From positions 992,001 to 1,056,000 of the forward strand of contig NZ_SMZK01000001.1 of NCBI RefSeq assembly GCF_005938085.1: a DNA stretch of 64,000 nt. Direction: 5' to 3'. Below the pieces are notes generated by a model, which had not been told where the DNA came from, made no database searches, and worked only from the letters and a program-made list of their open reading frames with translations. This document shows positions 33,882-43,373 of the stretch, piece after piece; positions within the stretch are counted from its first letter, which is position 1, and the number at the start of each line of letters is the position of its first letter. This DNA comes from Haloterrigena sp. H1. Its GTDB lineage: Archaea > Halobacteriota > Halobacteria > Halobacteriales > Natrialbaceae. The position numbers and the translations under genes are program-made.

Positions 33882-35744
33882 TTACTCGAGCCGTCGCTCG
33901 AGGGTCGTGATATCTCGGATTTCGATTCGCGTACCGCCGTTCTCACCGTTGGTGACGGTACACGTCCAGCCGTGAGCTTCCGCGATGGCGCGGACGAGCG
34001 CGAGCCCGAGCCCGTCGATCGCGGTCTCGTCGTCGGCGGTCGGATCGAGGACACGGTCGTGTGCGTTCGGCGGGATCTCAGCGGCATCGTCGAGCAGGAA
34101 GAAGCCGCGTGAGCCCTCGTCGTCGAAGCCGACCAGTCCGATCTGGATCGTCACGCCGTCGTCGGCCCGCGCGGCGGCGCTGTCGAAGGCCGTCTCGAGG
34201 AGGTGGACGAACCGGTCGGGATCAGCTCGGAGCGTGGCCGTCGCGTCGACGACGAGTGCGTCCTCGTTGATCCCGGAGTCGCTGACAGCATCGGCGATCG
34301 CCGATTCGAGACGGAGGCGGCTCCGGGTGCCGACGGCGGTGGCGTTACGGGCGAATTCGCGGACGTCGTCGACGAGGCATTCGGCCCGGTCGAGCGTGGT
34401 CTCGACGGTATTTTCTGCCAGCGGAAACTCCCAGTCGTCGATTTCGTCGTCCTCGAGTGCGTCGGCGACGGCCTCGAGTTGACGTTGCAGATCGCTCGAG
34501 AGGATATCTGCGACGGCTTCGAGGCGTTCGGTCTGACGCTCGAGTTCCGCGGTACGGTCCTTGAGCACTCGTTCCCGGTCGGCCCGGTCGAGGGCGGCAC
34601 GCGTGTTCTCGACGAGCGTCGAGATGAGATCGACATCGGACTCGTCGAAGCGGTGGGGATCGAACGAGCCGGTCATGAGCACGCCGTGGGTGCCGATGGG
34701 CGCGATGATTTCCGAGCGAAGCGGCGTCTCGGGGTCGTAGAGGTCGTCGGTCTCCGAGAGATCGTCGAATAGTTCGACGTCGCCACCCTCGAAGACGTCC
34801 CAGACGAGGCCCTCGCCCGGATTGAACCGCGGGAGGCCGCCGAACTCGTCGTGGGCACCGGCAGTGCCGGCGACCGGCTCGAGATAGCCGTGTTCCTGAT
34901 CGAGCAGCCAGACGCCGCTGATGGGCAAATCGAGCAGGTCGCTCCCCGAGTGGACGGCGATCGCACAGATTTCTTCTGGATCGTCGGACGCGAGAAGCCA
35001 CCGGGTAACCTCGTGAAGCGACGTGACGACGCGATCGTACTCGTGTTGATCGGTGATATCTCGGATGATGGCGGCGACAGTCGCCGCGTGGTCCTCGATA
35101 GGGACGAACCGGAACTCGCCCATCCGGTCGTCGCCATCGGGCCCACTGTAGGGCAACTCGAGTTGGCGACGCTCGGCGGTCCCGATATCGATGTCGGTGA
35201 TCGCCCGGCCGATCTCGACGGCGTGGTCGTCGTCGATCCCCGCCAACTCGGTCAGTGTCTCGACGTGTTCGCCGACGAGTTGCGATCGGTCCGCGCCGAT
35301 GATCGATTCGGTTGCTCCATTGACAGTAACGATCTCGCGGTTGCGATCGAGCGTGACGACGGCATCACGGATCGCCTCGACGACCGCGGCGTGTTGAGCC
35401 AGCGTCGTCTCCTGGGCCTTGCGCTCGCTGACATCGCGCATATAGACCGAGAGCCCGGTCTCGGAGGGATAGGCGCGGGCTTCGAACCACGTCTCGAGGT
35501 GGGTGTGATAGATCTCGAAGGAGACTGGTACCTGCTCGTCCATCGCACGGTGGAACCCGTCGGGGAACTGCGTCTCGACGGTCTGGGGGAACTCGTCCCA
35601 CATGACCCGACCGATCAGCTCCTCGCGAGAGCGTTTCAGCAGCGTCTCGGCCCGCTCGTTGAGATACGTGAACCGAAAGCCGGTATCGAGCGCGAAGAAC
35701 GCATCGGTGACGCGATCGACGATCGGAACGGATCGCGTCGTCAC
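33882..35744 (-). CDS. PAS/GAF sensor protein with degenerate histidine-kinase core
   Basis: 620 residues, no membrane helices. Two PAS domains (about 8-115 and 118-250) and a GAF domain (about 255-395) are followed by a kinase-like region. The dimerisation helix has LSSDLQRQLEAV where LSHDLRNPL is usual, so the phosphoacceptor His is Ser417. The N box reads LETAFDSA instead of LENLFRNA, and the G1 box reads LDDAAEIPP instead of DDGPGIP. Only the G2-like DGLGLALVRAIAEAHGW remains normal. It is therefore probably unable to autophosphorylate and may act as a signal-sensing scaffold. Convergent with the HalX gene. Confidence 0.85.
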   Translation of the reverse strand: MTTRSVPIVDRVTDAFFALDTGFRFTYLNERAETLLKRSREELIGRVMWDEFPQTVETQFPDGFHRAMDEQVPVSFEIYHTHLETWFEARAYPSETGLSVYMRDVSERKAQETTLAQHAAVVEAIRDAVVTLDRNREIVTVNGATESIIGADRSQLVGEHVETLTELAGIDDDHAVEIGRAITDIDIGTAERRQLELPYSGPDGDDRMGEFRFVPIEDHAATVAAIIRDITDQHEYDRVVTSLHEVTRWLLASDDPEEICAIAVHSGSDLLDLPISGVWLLDQEHGYLEPVAGTAGAHDEFGGLPRFNPGEGLVWDVFEGGDVELFDDLSETDDLYDPETPLRSEIIAPIGTHGVLMTGSFDPHRFDESDVDLISTLVENTRAALDRADRERVLKDRTAELERQTERLEAVADILSSDLQRQLEAVADALEDDEIDDWEFPLAENTVETTLDRAECLVDDVREFARNATAVGTRSRLRLESAIADAVSDSGINEDALVVDATATLRADPDRFVHLLETAFDSAAARADDGVTIQIGLVGFDDEGSRGFFLLDDAAEIPPNAHDRVLDPTADDETAIDGLGLALVRAIAEAHGWTCTVTNGENGGTRIEIRDITTLERRLE

Positions 35745-36326
35745 GACGCTGCACCTCCGCAGGCCGATCGGTTCGTCTCTCTTGCGCGCTCGAGGCGCAC
35801 ACCACTCACAGTCGCTCCCATCATCGACGGACAGTCAGCCCATTGTTTGTGAAACCCCTATTTTAGTGCCGCGGCCGAGCGACGGCATAAGTTATGATCA
35901 CATGCTCCTATTCCATAAGAAACGGCTGACACAGGCGCTCAATACGGCGATCAGGAATCGTCGCGGCCACGATCGGCTTCGGCGGTTACGTTCGCTGAGG
36001 CCCATATAAAAGACAGGCGAACGGCACATCGTGGTCGTCAATCAGGAGGGATGATACTAGTAACCGCTGGCCGTCACTGCATACCCGATCGCACGACGGG
36101 GGCGCGGTTCAGAGTACATCGTGAGCGATCCCCACGGACCCTGCGATCGGTGTGGAAATCGTTTCAGTTGTAACTATAGGCAGCATGGATTCTGCCTTCA
36201 ACGATATTACTGGCGTGAGAACGACATGCTAGCGACCATGCGCAACGTCTTCCTCGAGGCGGTCGGTACCGCGCGGCCGAGGTGGCTACCGGTACGGTGC
36301 CTGTCGCGCTGTCTATACAGACCGTA
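35745..36326. other. Gene-poor spacer carrying family-B and family-C repeats
   Basis: About 580 bases without a convincing gene. It holds repeat B2 (36054-36178) and a degenerate family-C copy (36262-36329). A TATA-like CCATATAAAAG at 36002-36012 would point right. A 35-codon basic frame near 35904-36009 has no family features and is not called. Confidence 0.55.
36054..36178. repeat. Dispersed palindrome, family B, copy B2
   Basis: Left ATACTAGTAACCGCTGGCCG, then CCCGATCGCA; right TGCGATCGGTGTGG and AATCGTTTCAGTTGTAACTA. Same order as B1, with a longer, partly unrelated middle (about 40 bases). Confidence 0.65.
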
Positions 36327-36329
36327 TCA
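36262..36329. repeat. Degenerate family-C palindrome (C6)
   Basis: GTCGGTACCGCG at the left and CTACCGGTAC with ACAGACCGTATCAG at the right match other C copies, with a 14-base interruption. Its last bases (TCA, 36327-36329) are the stop codon of the aminotransferase. Confidence 0.5.
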
Positions 36330-37484
36330 GGCGTGGTCCGCGACGAACGCCTCGATCCGATTCAGTGCTTTCCGGAGGTCTTCGAGGCCGGTCGCATAGG
36401 AGACACGCAGGTGGCCCTCGCCGACGTCGCCGAAGACGTCGCCGGGAACGACCGCGACACCCTGTTCGCGCAGGACTCCCTCGGCGAACTCCTCGGCGGT
36501 AAAGCCCTCGGGAACCTCGGGGAAGCAGTAGAACGCACCCTTGGCCTCGAAGACGTCCATTCCGATCTCACGAAAGCGTGAGAGGACGAACCGCCGTCGG
36601 CGGTCGTATTCCTCGACCATCTCCGCGACGTCGTTGTCACAGGTGTCGAGCGCCTCGAGCGCGGCGTACTGGGCCGTCGTCGGGGCCGACAGCATCGTGT
36701 ACTGGTGGATCTTGTTCATCGCGCCGATGGCGTCGGCGGGCCCGAGCGCGTAGCCAAGCCGGAGGCCCGTCATCGCGTGGGCTTTCGAGAAGCCGTTGAA
36801 GACAATGGTGCGCTCGCGCATCCCCTCGAGACTCGCGATCGAGGTGTGCTCGCCGTCGTAGGTGAGTTCGGCGTAGATCTCGTCGGAGAAGACCGTCAGG
36901 TCGTTCTCGCGGGCGAACTCGGCGATCGGCTTGAGATCCTCTTCGGTCATGATCGCCCCCGTCGGGTTGTTGGGATAACAGAGGACGAGCACGTCGGCGT
37001 CGGCCGCGCCGGCCTCCTCGAGGCCCTCGACGGTGAGTCGAAAGTCGTCTTCCTCCCTGGTCGGGACCGACAGCACCTCGCCGCCGGCGAAGATCACGCC
37101 GGGCTCGTAGGAGATGTACGCCGGCTGGGCGATCGCGACCGTGTCACCGGGGTTGACGAACGCCCGGAAGGCCAGATCGACGGCCTCGCTCGCGCCGGCG
37201 GTGACGATGATCTCCTCGTCGGGATCGTAGCCCAGCTCGAACCGGTCGGCGACGTAGTCGGCGATCGCCTCGCGGAGTTCGCGTTTCCCTCGATTCGCGG
37301 TATAGGACGTTTTGCCCTGCTCTAAGGAGGTGATCGCGGCATCGCGGGCCGCCCACGGCGTCGCGAAGTCGGGCTCGCCGACGCCAAGCGAGATGACATC
37401 GTCGCGTTCCTCGGCGATTTCGAAAAACCGGCGGATGCCCGACGGTGGAACCGCTTGCACCCGGTCTGATAGTTCGAACGTCAT
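36327..37484 (-). CDS. PLP-dependent aminotransferase, class I/II (aspartate-aminotransferase fold)
   Basis: 385 residues. The class-I fold markers are ISLGVGEPDFATP, SYTANRGKRELREAI, VLCYPNNPTGAIM, the catalytic Lys in VFNGFSKAHAMTGLRLGY and the Arg in HLRVSYATGLEDL. It likely transfers an amino group from an aromatic or aspartate-type donor; specificity is not readable. The upstream gene is an Lrp regulator ending 2 bases before this start, a common pair in haloarchaea. Confidence 0.92.
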   Translation of the reverse strand: MTFELSDRVQAVPPSGIRRFFEIAEERDDVISLGVGEPDFATPWAARDAAITSLEQGKTSYTANRGKRELREAIADYVADRFELGYDPDEEIIVTAGASEAVDLAFRAFVNPGDTVAIAQPAYISYEPGVIFAGGEVLSVPTREEDDFRLTVEGLEEAGAADADVLVLCYPNNPTGAIMTEEDLKPIAEFARENDLTVFSDEIYAELTYDGEHTSIASLEGMRERTIVFNGFSKAHAMTGLRLGYALGPADAIGAMNKIHQYTMLSAPTTAQYAALEALDTCDNDVAEMVEEYDRRRRFVLSRFREIGMDVFEAKGAFYCFPEVPEGFTAEEFAEGVLREQGVAVVPGDVFGDVGEGHLRVSYATGLEDLRKALNRIEAFVADHA

Positions 37485-37486
37485 GG

Positions 37487-37972
37487 TTAGGGGGAGAACG
37501 AGAGGCGTTCGTCGTCCTCACCGTTGCCGAGTTCGATCCCGTTTTCCTTGTAGGAGGTCATCACGTAGTGGGTGACCGTCTGGGTGATCTCGGGGACGGG
37601 CGCGACTTTCTCGCTGATGAACTGCGAGACCTCACGGATGGAGTCGCCCTCGACTTCCATATCGAAGTCGTAGTCGCCACTGACCAGCCGCAACGCCGTG
37701 ACCTGCGGGAACCGTGCGAGGCGCTCTGCGATGTCGTCGTAGCCCGTCTCGCGGTCGAGACGAACGTTCAACTCGACCTCGGCGCGGACGCGCTCGTCCT
37801 CGAGCCGATCCCAGTCGACGACAGCCTGGTAGCCACGTACCAGACCTGCTGCCTCGAGTTCCTCGATGGCTGCCTCGACCTCGTCTTCCTCGAGGTCGGT
37901 CATTCGCGCGATATCGGCCGCGGAGTATCGCGCGTTCTCACGAAGCAACTCGAGCACCTCGCGTTCGCTCAT
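37487..37972 (-). CDS. Lrp/AsnC-family transcriptional regulator
   Basis: 161 residues. An AsnC-type winged helix at the N terminus (LELLRENARYSAADIARMTDLEEDEVEAAI) and a RAM/AsnC ligand-binding domain (residues ~70-145; VTALRLVSGDYDFDMEVEG) with an acidic tail. In one operon with the aminotransferase, which it probably regulates in response to an amino acid. Confidence 0.92.
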   Translation of the reverse strand: MSEREVLELLRENARYSAADIARMTDLEEDEVEAAIEELEAAGLVRGYQAVVDWDRLEDERVRAEVELNVRLDRETGYDDIAERLARFPQVTALRLVSGDYDFDMEVEGDSIREVSQFISEKVAPVPEITQTVTHYVMTSYKENGIELGNGEDDERLSFSP

Positions 37973-38106
37973 ATCCCTTCGAAGCGCGAGCGCGAGTAAA
38001 GGTCTAACGTTCTTGTCGCGTTCCTCGCACCGACGACAGGCTCTGTTCCCGCGTCACTGCTCGCTTGGCTGAGACGAACGTTGGACAGTACTCGTAGCCG
38101 AGGATG

Positions 38107-38772
38107 TCAGCGGTAATTCTTGAACAGCAACGCCCGCACGTCGTCTTTCGTCTGGACCTGTTCGGTCGAGCCGTCGGGGAGGTCGACGGCGTACCGGTAG
38201 TCCGCCGAACTCGACTCCTGCCACTTGTCGTCATGGGTCTCGAGCAGGCTCATCATCTCGTCTAACATGTCGTCGTCGTCGGCTGATCCGCCCTCGCTGC
38301 TGCTGTCATCGTCACTGCCCGAATCAGCGTCTCCGTCCGTGTCAGACTCAGTATCGTCGGACGTGCCCGACTCAGCGTCCGATTCGTCGTCCTCATCGCT
38401 CGACTCCGGATCGTCCCCTGCGGATTCGTCGTCGTCCGGCTCCGGTTCGGTCTCATCGGACTCGAGATCGTCCGGGTGATCGTCGACCGCCGCCGTTTCC
38501 GTCTCGCCTTCGATGTAGGAAACCTCCTCGAGTTCGTGGGGATCGTCGTCGCCGTCGATCGCGGCGCCGACGGAGGCTGCGACGTCGTCGGTCGCCGAGG
38601 AATCGAACTCGGCGGCGTCGAATTCGATCTCGCCGTCGAGATTGTCGATCAGGTACTGGACGGCGTCCCGTTCGCGGACGAAGCCGTACTTGCCGACGAC
38701 GGATTCGGAGATCTCCTCGCGGAGGTGCTGGATGAACGCGTACTGCTCGTCGGTGACCTCGAGCGTCTTCAT
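38107..38772 (-). CDS. Acidic low-complexity haloarchaeal protein
   Basis: 221 residues. An ordered N-terminal part (1-60) resembles a DNA-binding/oligomerising domain, KTLEVTDEQYAFIQHLREEI and GFVRERDAVQYLIDNLDGE. A highly acidic Asp/Glu/Ser spacer (about 75-170) leads to a short C-terminal domain, DKWQESSSADYRYAVDLPDG and a basic LFKNYR tail. No family recognised. The middle may be a salt-adapted linker. ATG at 38772 is chosen because upstream codons lie in the divergent promoter region. Confidence 0.65.
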   Translation of the reverse strand: MKTLEVTDEQYAFIQHLREEISESVVGKYGFVRERDAVQYLIDNLDGEIEFDAAEFDSSATDDVAASVGAAIDGDDDPHELEEVSYIEGETETAAVDDHPDDLESDETEPEPDDDESAGDDPESSDEDDESDAESGTSDDTESDTDGDADSGSDDDSSSEGGSADDDDMLDEMMSLLETHDDKWQESSSADYRYAVDLPDGSTEQVQTKDDVRALLFKNYR

Positions 38773-38937
38773 ACCCCGTCGATGATCCTGAAGGTACAAA
38801 TATGTAAGTCGTCGCAACCCGTGGTTCTCTGGGGTTCGGTGTCGGGAGATCGATCTCGAGACGGTTGATTCGTTGCCAGGGCCCAGAATGGTCGAGCACT
38901 GGATTCAAGTGCTGCGAGTTGACATATCCGGCTGACT

Positions 38938-39165
38938 ATGGACGATGTGCTCGAAGTCGTCGATCTCGTCGCCGATTCGGAGCTCGAAGGCGTATTCGTC
39001 TGGCTGCTTCGGTTGATCGGGGTGGTCGCGGTGGTGGCCGGCCTCGGGCTCTGGCTGCTGACCGATATGGGGATACTCGTCTTGCCGCTCGCCCTGATCG
39101 TCGGCGGGATCGCCTTGCTCGTCGTTCCCAGCGTCCTCCTCTCGATCGCCGAACTGTTCGGCTAG
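38938..39165 (+). CDS. Small two-helix membrane protein
   Basis: 75 residues with two adjacent hydrophobic helices (FVWLLRLIGVVAVVAGLGLW and ILVLPLALIVGGIALLVVP) joined by a short Asp-containing loop. A small haloarchaeal membrane protein of unknown function. The codon use and hydrophobicity support it as a real gene. Confidence 0.68.
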   Translation: MDDVLEVVDLVADSELEGVFVWLLRLIGVVAVVAGLGLWLLTDMGILVLPLALIVGGIALLVVPSVLLSIAELFG

Positions 39166-39217
39166 CGGAACCGTCGGCCACTGCTGTGATTTGCGGCTGG
39201 GAGGTGGAGAAGGCCGA

Positions 39218-39688
39218 TCAGGAACTAGACGGAACCTCTTTTCGCCCCGTCAGCGTGTCGGGGTCGAGGCTGAAAAAGTGGAACGTGACCTCCCTTCGCG
39301 GCCGTTCGAAGATGTCGACGCGCGGGATCTGAATCGCCCACATCCCCTGTACCGCACTGGATTCGTACTGCTTCTCCTCGATATCGTCGAGTGTGCCCGT
39401 CGCGATGACGCTCTCCCACCGGCTGTCGGTTTTGCTGTAGACGACGAACGAGACGGGTTGATCGATGAAGTCACTCTTTCGGCTGTCTTGAGGTGTCGAC
39501 AGCTGATAGTACAACAGACCCTCGTCCGCGTTGTAGCCGTACGACACCGGTATCGAAACCGGCGGCTCGTCTGACTCGGCGGCAAACGAGAGAACCCCCG
39601 TCCCACCGCGGCCGAGGAAATCGGCAATCTCGTCGTCGCTCATCTGGAGCCAGCGCAGCCCTTGCATATCCCGGTTGTCGATCCGCAT
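39218..39688 (-). CDS. Pyridoxamine-5'-phosphate-oxidase-fold flavin-binding protein
   Basis: 156 residues with the split-barrel PNPOx fold: FLGRGGTGVLSFAAESDEPP, VSYGYNADEGLLYYQLST, WESVIATGTLDDIEEKQ. This fold binds FMN or F420. Likely a general redox or nitroreductase-like protein. An alternative start at the Met eight codons on (MQGLRW) is possible. Confidence 0.87.
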   Translation of the reverse strand: MRIDNRDMQGLRWLQMSDDEIADFLGRGGTGVLSFAAESDEPPVSIPVSYGYNADEGLLYYQLSTPQDSRKSDFIDQPVSFVVYSKTDSRWESVIATGTLDDIEEKQYESSAVQGMWAIQIPRVDIFERPRREVTFHFFSLDPDTLTGRKEVPSSS

Positions 39689-39800
39689 GGCAAAAATACG
39701 CTGTCACGATGACCCAGACAGTCAACACAGCCGATATGCGAGCCGCAAGCTACACGAAACGAGCGGGACGATTAAGAACAAACGAGCCGAACGATCGGGT

Positions 39801-40406
39801 ATGGTCCTGACGGAATCCGAACCTGAACTCGAGGCCGGCGACGCTGCACCCGACTTCGAACTCGAAGGCGTCGACGGCGAGACGCACACGCTCGAGTCGT
39901 TTGCCGACAAGAAGGCACTGTTAGTCGTCTTTACGTGCAACCACTGCCCGTACGCGCAGGCGAAGTTCGACCTGTTGAACGAACTGGCCGACGAGTACGA
40001 CGACGTCGCGGTCGTCGGAATCAACCCCAACGACGCCGAGGAGTACCCCGACGACTCCATGGAGGCGATGCGCGAACGCGTCGAAGCGGGGACGATCCAG
40101 TACGACGCCTACCTCCGTGACGAGAGCCAGGACGTCGCCCGCGCGTACGGTGCGGTCTGTACGCCCGATCCGTTCCTCTTTGCACGCGCGGCGCAACGCG
40201 CTGCGGACGATCAAGCGGCGGAACCGCGAGACGATGCCGGCTTCGAACTGGTCTATCACGGCCGCCTCGACGACGCGCTGAACCCTGACGATGAACCGAC
40301 CCGGTTCCACATCCGCGAGGCGATCGACGCCGTGCTGGCCGACGAGGCGGTCGACCTCGAGTGGCAGCCGTCCCAGGGCTGTTCGATCAAGTGGAAAGAC
40401 GAGTAG
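39801..40406 (+). CDS. Thioredoxin-like/redoxin (AhpC-TSA-type) protein
   Basis: 201 residues. A TlpA/redoxin-like fold: APDFELEGVDGETHTLESF, then the active-site-like FTCNHCPYAQAKFD with Cys-x-x-Cys. GYGAVCTPDPFLFAR adds a further Cys near the end. This is the family of thiol peroxidase-like proteins with a CNHCPY motif. The ATG at 39801 lies just after a leader with a frame unlike the protein. Confidence 0.86.
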   Translation: MVLTESEPELEAGDAAPDFELEGVDGETHTLESFADKKALLVVFTCNHCPYAQAKFDLLNELADEYDDVAVVGINPNDAEEYPDDSMEAMRERVEAGTIQYDAYLRDESQDVARAYGAVCTPDPFLFARAAQRAADDQAAEPRDDAGFELVYHGRLDDALNPDDEPTRFHIREAIDAVLADEAVDLEWQPSQGCSIKWKDE

Positions 40407-40477
40407 GACGAGCTGACTGTCCCGGCGGGCAACCGGTCGGCAGGTCGATTTTGGTGGTGGCCGTGGGAACCCGAGTC

Positions 40478-41266
40478 GTGAGCCATCAGCCACGCGAAAA
40501 CCAACTCCGCGAGACGCTCGAGGGCGGCGACGTCGCGCTCGGCGTCCTCGAGAGCACGTACAGCCCGACGATCGTCGAACTCTACGCAGCACTTGGCGTC
40601 GACTTCGTCTGGATCGACCTCGAGCACGGCGGCCCGAGCCCGTGGGACGCCGAACGACTCGAGGGACTGCTCCGGGCCGTCGACGGCACGGAGACGGAAC
40701 TGCTGGTACGCGTCCCCGACACCGATCCGGCGCTCGTCCGCAAGGCGCTCGACGCCGGCGTTCGGAACGTGTTCCTTCCACGCGTCGGCAGCGCCGCCGA
40801 ACTCGAGCGGGCGGTCCGTGCGGGTCGGTTCGAGTACGACGGCGATCCCGGCCGGCGCGGGCTCGCGAACCCTCGTGCGAGCCGCTGGGGGCTCGCCGAC
40901 GACTACGTGACGACCGAAGACGAGTCGGTCGTCGTCGGCGTGACAGTCGAGACTCAATCAGCGCTCGACGACCTCGAGGACATCCTCGAAGTACCGGAAC
41001 TCGGATTCGTCTTCATCGGGCCGCTCGACCTCTCAGTCTCGCTCGGCCATCCAGGCGAGTTCGACCACCCCGATGTCGAGGACGCAGTCGAGAGGATCCG
41101 CACGGCGGCAATCGAGGCGGACGTCCCGGTGGGCGGGCTCGGATTCGGAATGGACGACGTCAACGAGAAAGCACAGCAGGGGTATCAATTGCTGAACATC
41201 GGCACGACGACGGGCGCGTTGCAGTCGGCAGTGACGGGGTGGTTAGACGACTACGACGCTGCGTGA
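40478..41266 (+). CDS. HpcH/HpaI aldolase-family protein
   Basis: 262 residues from GTG. A TIM-barrel class II aldolase: GVLESTYSPTIVELYAALG, FVWIDLEHGG (with the metal Glu), LVRVPDTDPALVRKALDAG, NVFLPRV, GVTVETQSALDDLE, FIGPLDLSVSLG. It would cleave 4-hydroxy-2-oxo acids or related substrates. No pathway partners are apparent, with the redoxin upstream and OYE downstream. Confidence 0.88.
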   Translation: MSHQPRENQLRETLEGGDVALGVLESTYSPTIVELYAALGVDFVWIDLEHGGPSPWDAERLEGLLRAVDGTETELLVRVPDTDPALVRKALDAGVRNVFLPRVGSAAELERAVRAGRFEYDGDPGRRGLANPRASRWGLADDYVTTEDESVVVGVTVETQSALDDLEDILEVPELGFVFIGPLDLSVSLGHPGEFDHPDVEDAVERIRTAAIEADVPVGGLGFGMDDVNEKAQQGYQLLNIGTTTGALQSAVTGWLDDYDAA

Positions 41267-41304
41267 CCGCTCGAGGAGTCGGTCACGACGCCTGATCGAG
41301 CCGA

Positions 41305-42405
41305 CTACCGACGGACGGCCCGCCGATACTGAACCGGCCACTGTTGTGCGACGTCGTCCGGATCGCGCTCGAGGTCCCCAGCAGCACGGAGCCCGAAGTA
41401 CGGATCGCGCAGGAACTCCCGTCCGACGAGCACGATGTCGGCGCGGCCGTTGCGAACCAGCGCGTCGGCCTGTTGGGGTTCGGTGATGCCGCCGACCGCG
41501 CCGACGGCGACGTCGGTCCCCCTGCGGACGCGTTCGGCCAGTGGCACCTGGAAGTTTGGACCGCCAGGAGCCTCCTGTTCAGGGTGGAGTCCGCCCGAGC
41601 TAACGTCGATCAGATCGACGCCGAGGCGGGCAAGATCGTCGGCTAGCCGCATGGACTGTTCGATATTCCATGATTCGCGGACCTCGAGCCAGTCGGTGCC
41701 GGAAATGCGGACGAAAAGCGGCTTCTCGGCCGGCCAGACATCACGGACTGCGGTGACGACTTCGCGGAGTAGTCGGGTGCGGTTCTCGAAGCTGCCGCCG
41801 TAGTTGTCCGTCCGGCGGTTCGTGACCGGCGAGAGGAACTCGTGGAGCAGATAGCCGTGGGCTGCATGAACCTCGGCAATCTCGAATCCAGCCGCAAGCG
41901 AGCGTTCGGCCGCGGCGCGGTAGGCGTCGATCACGCCCTGAATGTCGTCCGCGTCGGCCTTGCACAGTGCCGGCCGGTCGCCGTCGAACGGTGGATAGGC
42001 AGCCGGCGACGGGGAGAGCACTTCCCACCCCCCTTCGTCGGGCTGTTTCGGCACGTTACCTTCCCACGGCCGCGTCTTGCTCGCCTTGTGACCTGCGTGG
42101 GCGAGTTGGATTCCCGGTACGGCACCCTGATCGCGAATGAACGCCGTGATCGGCTCGAGCGCTGCCGCGTGCTCGTCGCTCCAGATCCCGAGGTCGTGGG
42201 GAGTGATACGACCGCGTGGTTCAACGGCAGTCGCCTCGGTCATGACGATGCCAGCACCACCGACGGCACGGCTCCCGAGATGAACCTGGTGCCAGTCGGT
42301 CGCCAGTCCGTCGGGCTCACAGGAGTACTGGCACATCGGAGAGACGGCGATGCGATTCGGTATCTCCGTTTCGCGCAGCGATAACGTGGAGAGCAAGTCG
42401 GCCAT
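41305..42405 (-). CDS. Old-yellow-enzyme (YqjM-type) NADH:flavin oxidoreductase
   Basis: 366 residues. A TIM-barrel ene-reductase: NRIAVSPMCQYSCEPDGLATDW (Cys near residue 25), LAHAGHKAS, EIAEVHAAHGYLLHEFLSP, SLNNRTDNYGGSFENRTRLL, and VDVSSGG. It reduces activated double bonds with NAD(P)H. Start ATG at 42405. Confidence 0.93.
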   Translation of the reverse strand: MADLLSTLSLRETEIPNRIAVSPMCQYSCEPDGLATDWHQVHLGSRAVGGAGIVMTEATAVEPRGRITPHDLGIWSDEHAAALEPITAFIRDQGAVPGIQLAHAGHKASKTRPWEGNVPKQPDEGGWEVLSPSPAAYPPFDGDRPALCKADADDIQGVIDAYRAAAERSLAAGFEIAEVHAAHGYLLHEFLSPVTNRRTDNYGGSFENRTRLLREVVTAVRDVWPAEKPLFVRISGTDWLEVRESWNIEQSMRLADDLARLGVDLIDVSSGGLHPEQEAPGGPNFQVPLAERVRRGTDVAVGAVGGITEPQQADALVRNGRADIVLVGREFLRDPYFGLRAAGDLERDPDDVAQQWPVQYRRAVRR

Positions 42406-42524
42406 CGGAGAGAGATAGCCACGGCGGAGAGAAAACAGCCGTGATGGGGGAGGAGATTGCCGGCTCGAACCTATTCGTTCTCGCTACCACAGCACGTTAT
42501 CCCGCTCGCGCTCTCAGCACTGGT

Positions 42525-43373
42525 ATGAGCACACGGACAGCACTGCTCGAGCGCTTCGATACCGACCGGCCCGTCGTCGGGATGGTCCACCTCCGGGCAC
42601 TCCCCGGCGCGCCGGGGTTCGGCGGCGATCGCGACGCCGTCCGTGCTCGCGCACTCGAGGACGCACGCCGACTTGCAGATGGCGGAGTCGACGGAATCAT
42701 CCTCGAGAACTTCGGCGATGCACCGTTCTATCCGGATGACGTGCCGAAACACGTCGTCGCCGAAATGACGGCACTCGCGACGGACCTGACCGACGCCGTC
42801 AATGTCCCCGTCGGCATCAACGTGCTTCGCAACGACGCCGAGGCAGCGCTGTCGATCGCCGCGGCCGTCAACGCCGCGTTCGTCCGCGTCAACGTCCACA
42901 TCGGGACCGCCGCGACGGATCAGGGTGTCCTCGAGGGCCGCGCCCACGAGACGCTTCGGCTTCGTGATCGGCTCGCAACCGACGTCGCGATCCTCGCGGA
43001 TGTCCACGTCAAACACGCGACACCGGTCGGCGAGCAGACGATCGACCGAGCGGCACTCGAGACGGTCGAACGCGGTCGGGCGGACGGCGTAATCGTCTCC
43101 GGACCGGGAACGAGCGTCGAAACACCGCTCGCGGACGTCGAGTCCGTCGCCGACGCGCTCGCAGCGCACGGCCACGATCGAGTGCCGGTGTTCGTCGGCA
43201 GCGGGGTGACGACTGAGACCGTCGACGACTGTCTCGAAGCGGGTGCAAACGGCGTTATCGTCGGCACTGCGCTCAAGGAAGGTGGGGAGACGACCGCACC
43301 GGTCGCCAGCGAACGCGTCGCGGACCTCGTGGCGACCGCCCGAGCGGCAGGCTCGGGCTCTCCCCGTGATTAG
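42525..43373 (+). CDS. BtpA/SgcQ-family protein
   Basis: 282 residues. A TIM-barrel family of unclear biochemical role, named for BtpA, which stabilises photosystem I in cyanobacteria. Motifs: VVGMVHLRALPGAPGF, GVDGIILENFGDAPFYP, VNVPVGINVLRNDA, FVRVNVHIG, ADVHVKHATP, ANGVIVGTALKEGGE. ATG 42525 follows a weak ribosome site; upstream in-frame codons look non-coding. Its stop overlaps the end of the opposite-strand permease remnant. Confidence 0.88.
   Translation: MSTRTALLERFDTDRPVVGMVHLRALPGAPGFGGDRDAVRARALEDARRLADGGVDGIILENFGDAPFYPDDVPKHVVAEMTALATDLTDAVNVPVGINVLRNDAEAALSIAAAVNAAFVRVNVHIGTAATDQGVLEGRAHETLRLRDRLATDVAILADVHVKHATPVGEQTIDRAALETVERGRADGVIVSGPGTSVETPLADVESVADALAAHGHDRVPVFVGSGVTTETVDDCLEAGANGVIVGTALKEGGETTAPVASERVADLVATARAAGSGSPRD

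Noticed and set aside
35904..36009. A 35-codon basic frame
   Set aside because: Too short, no ribosome site or motif, in a repeat-rich spacer.
36121..36399. A 92-residue + strand frame with several Cys
   Set aside because: It runs through repeat B2 and the antisense end of the aminotransferase; Cys codons come from the repeat.
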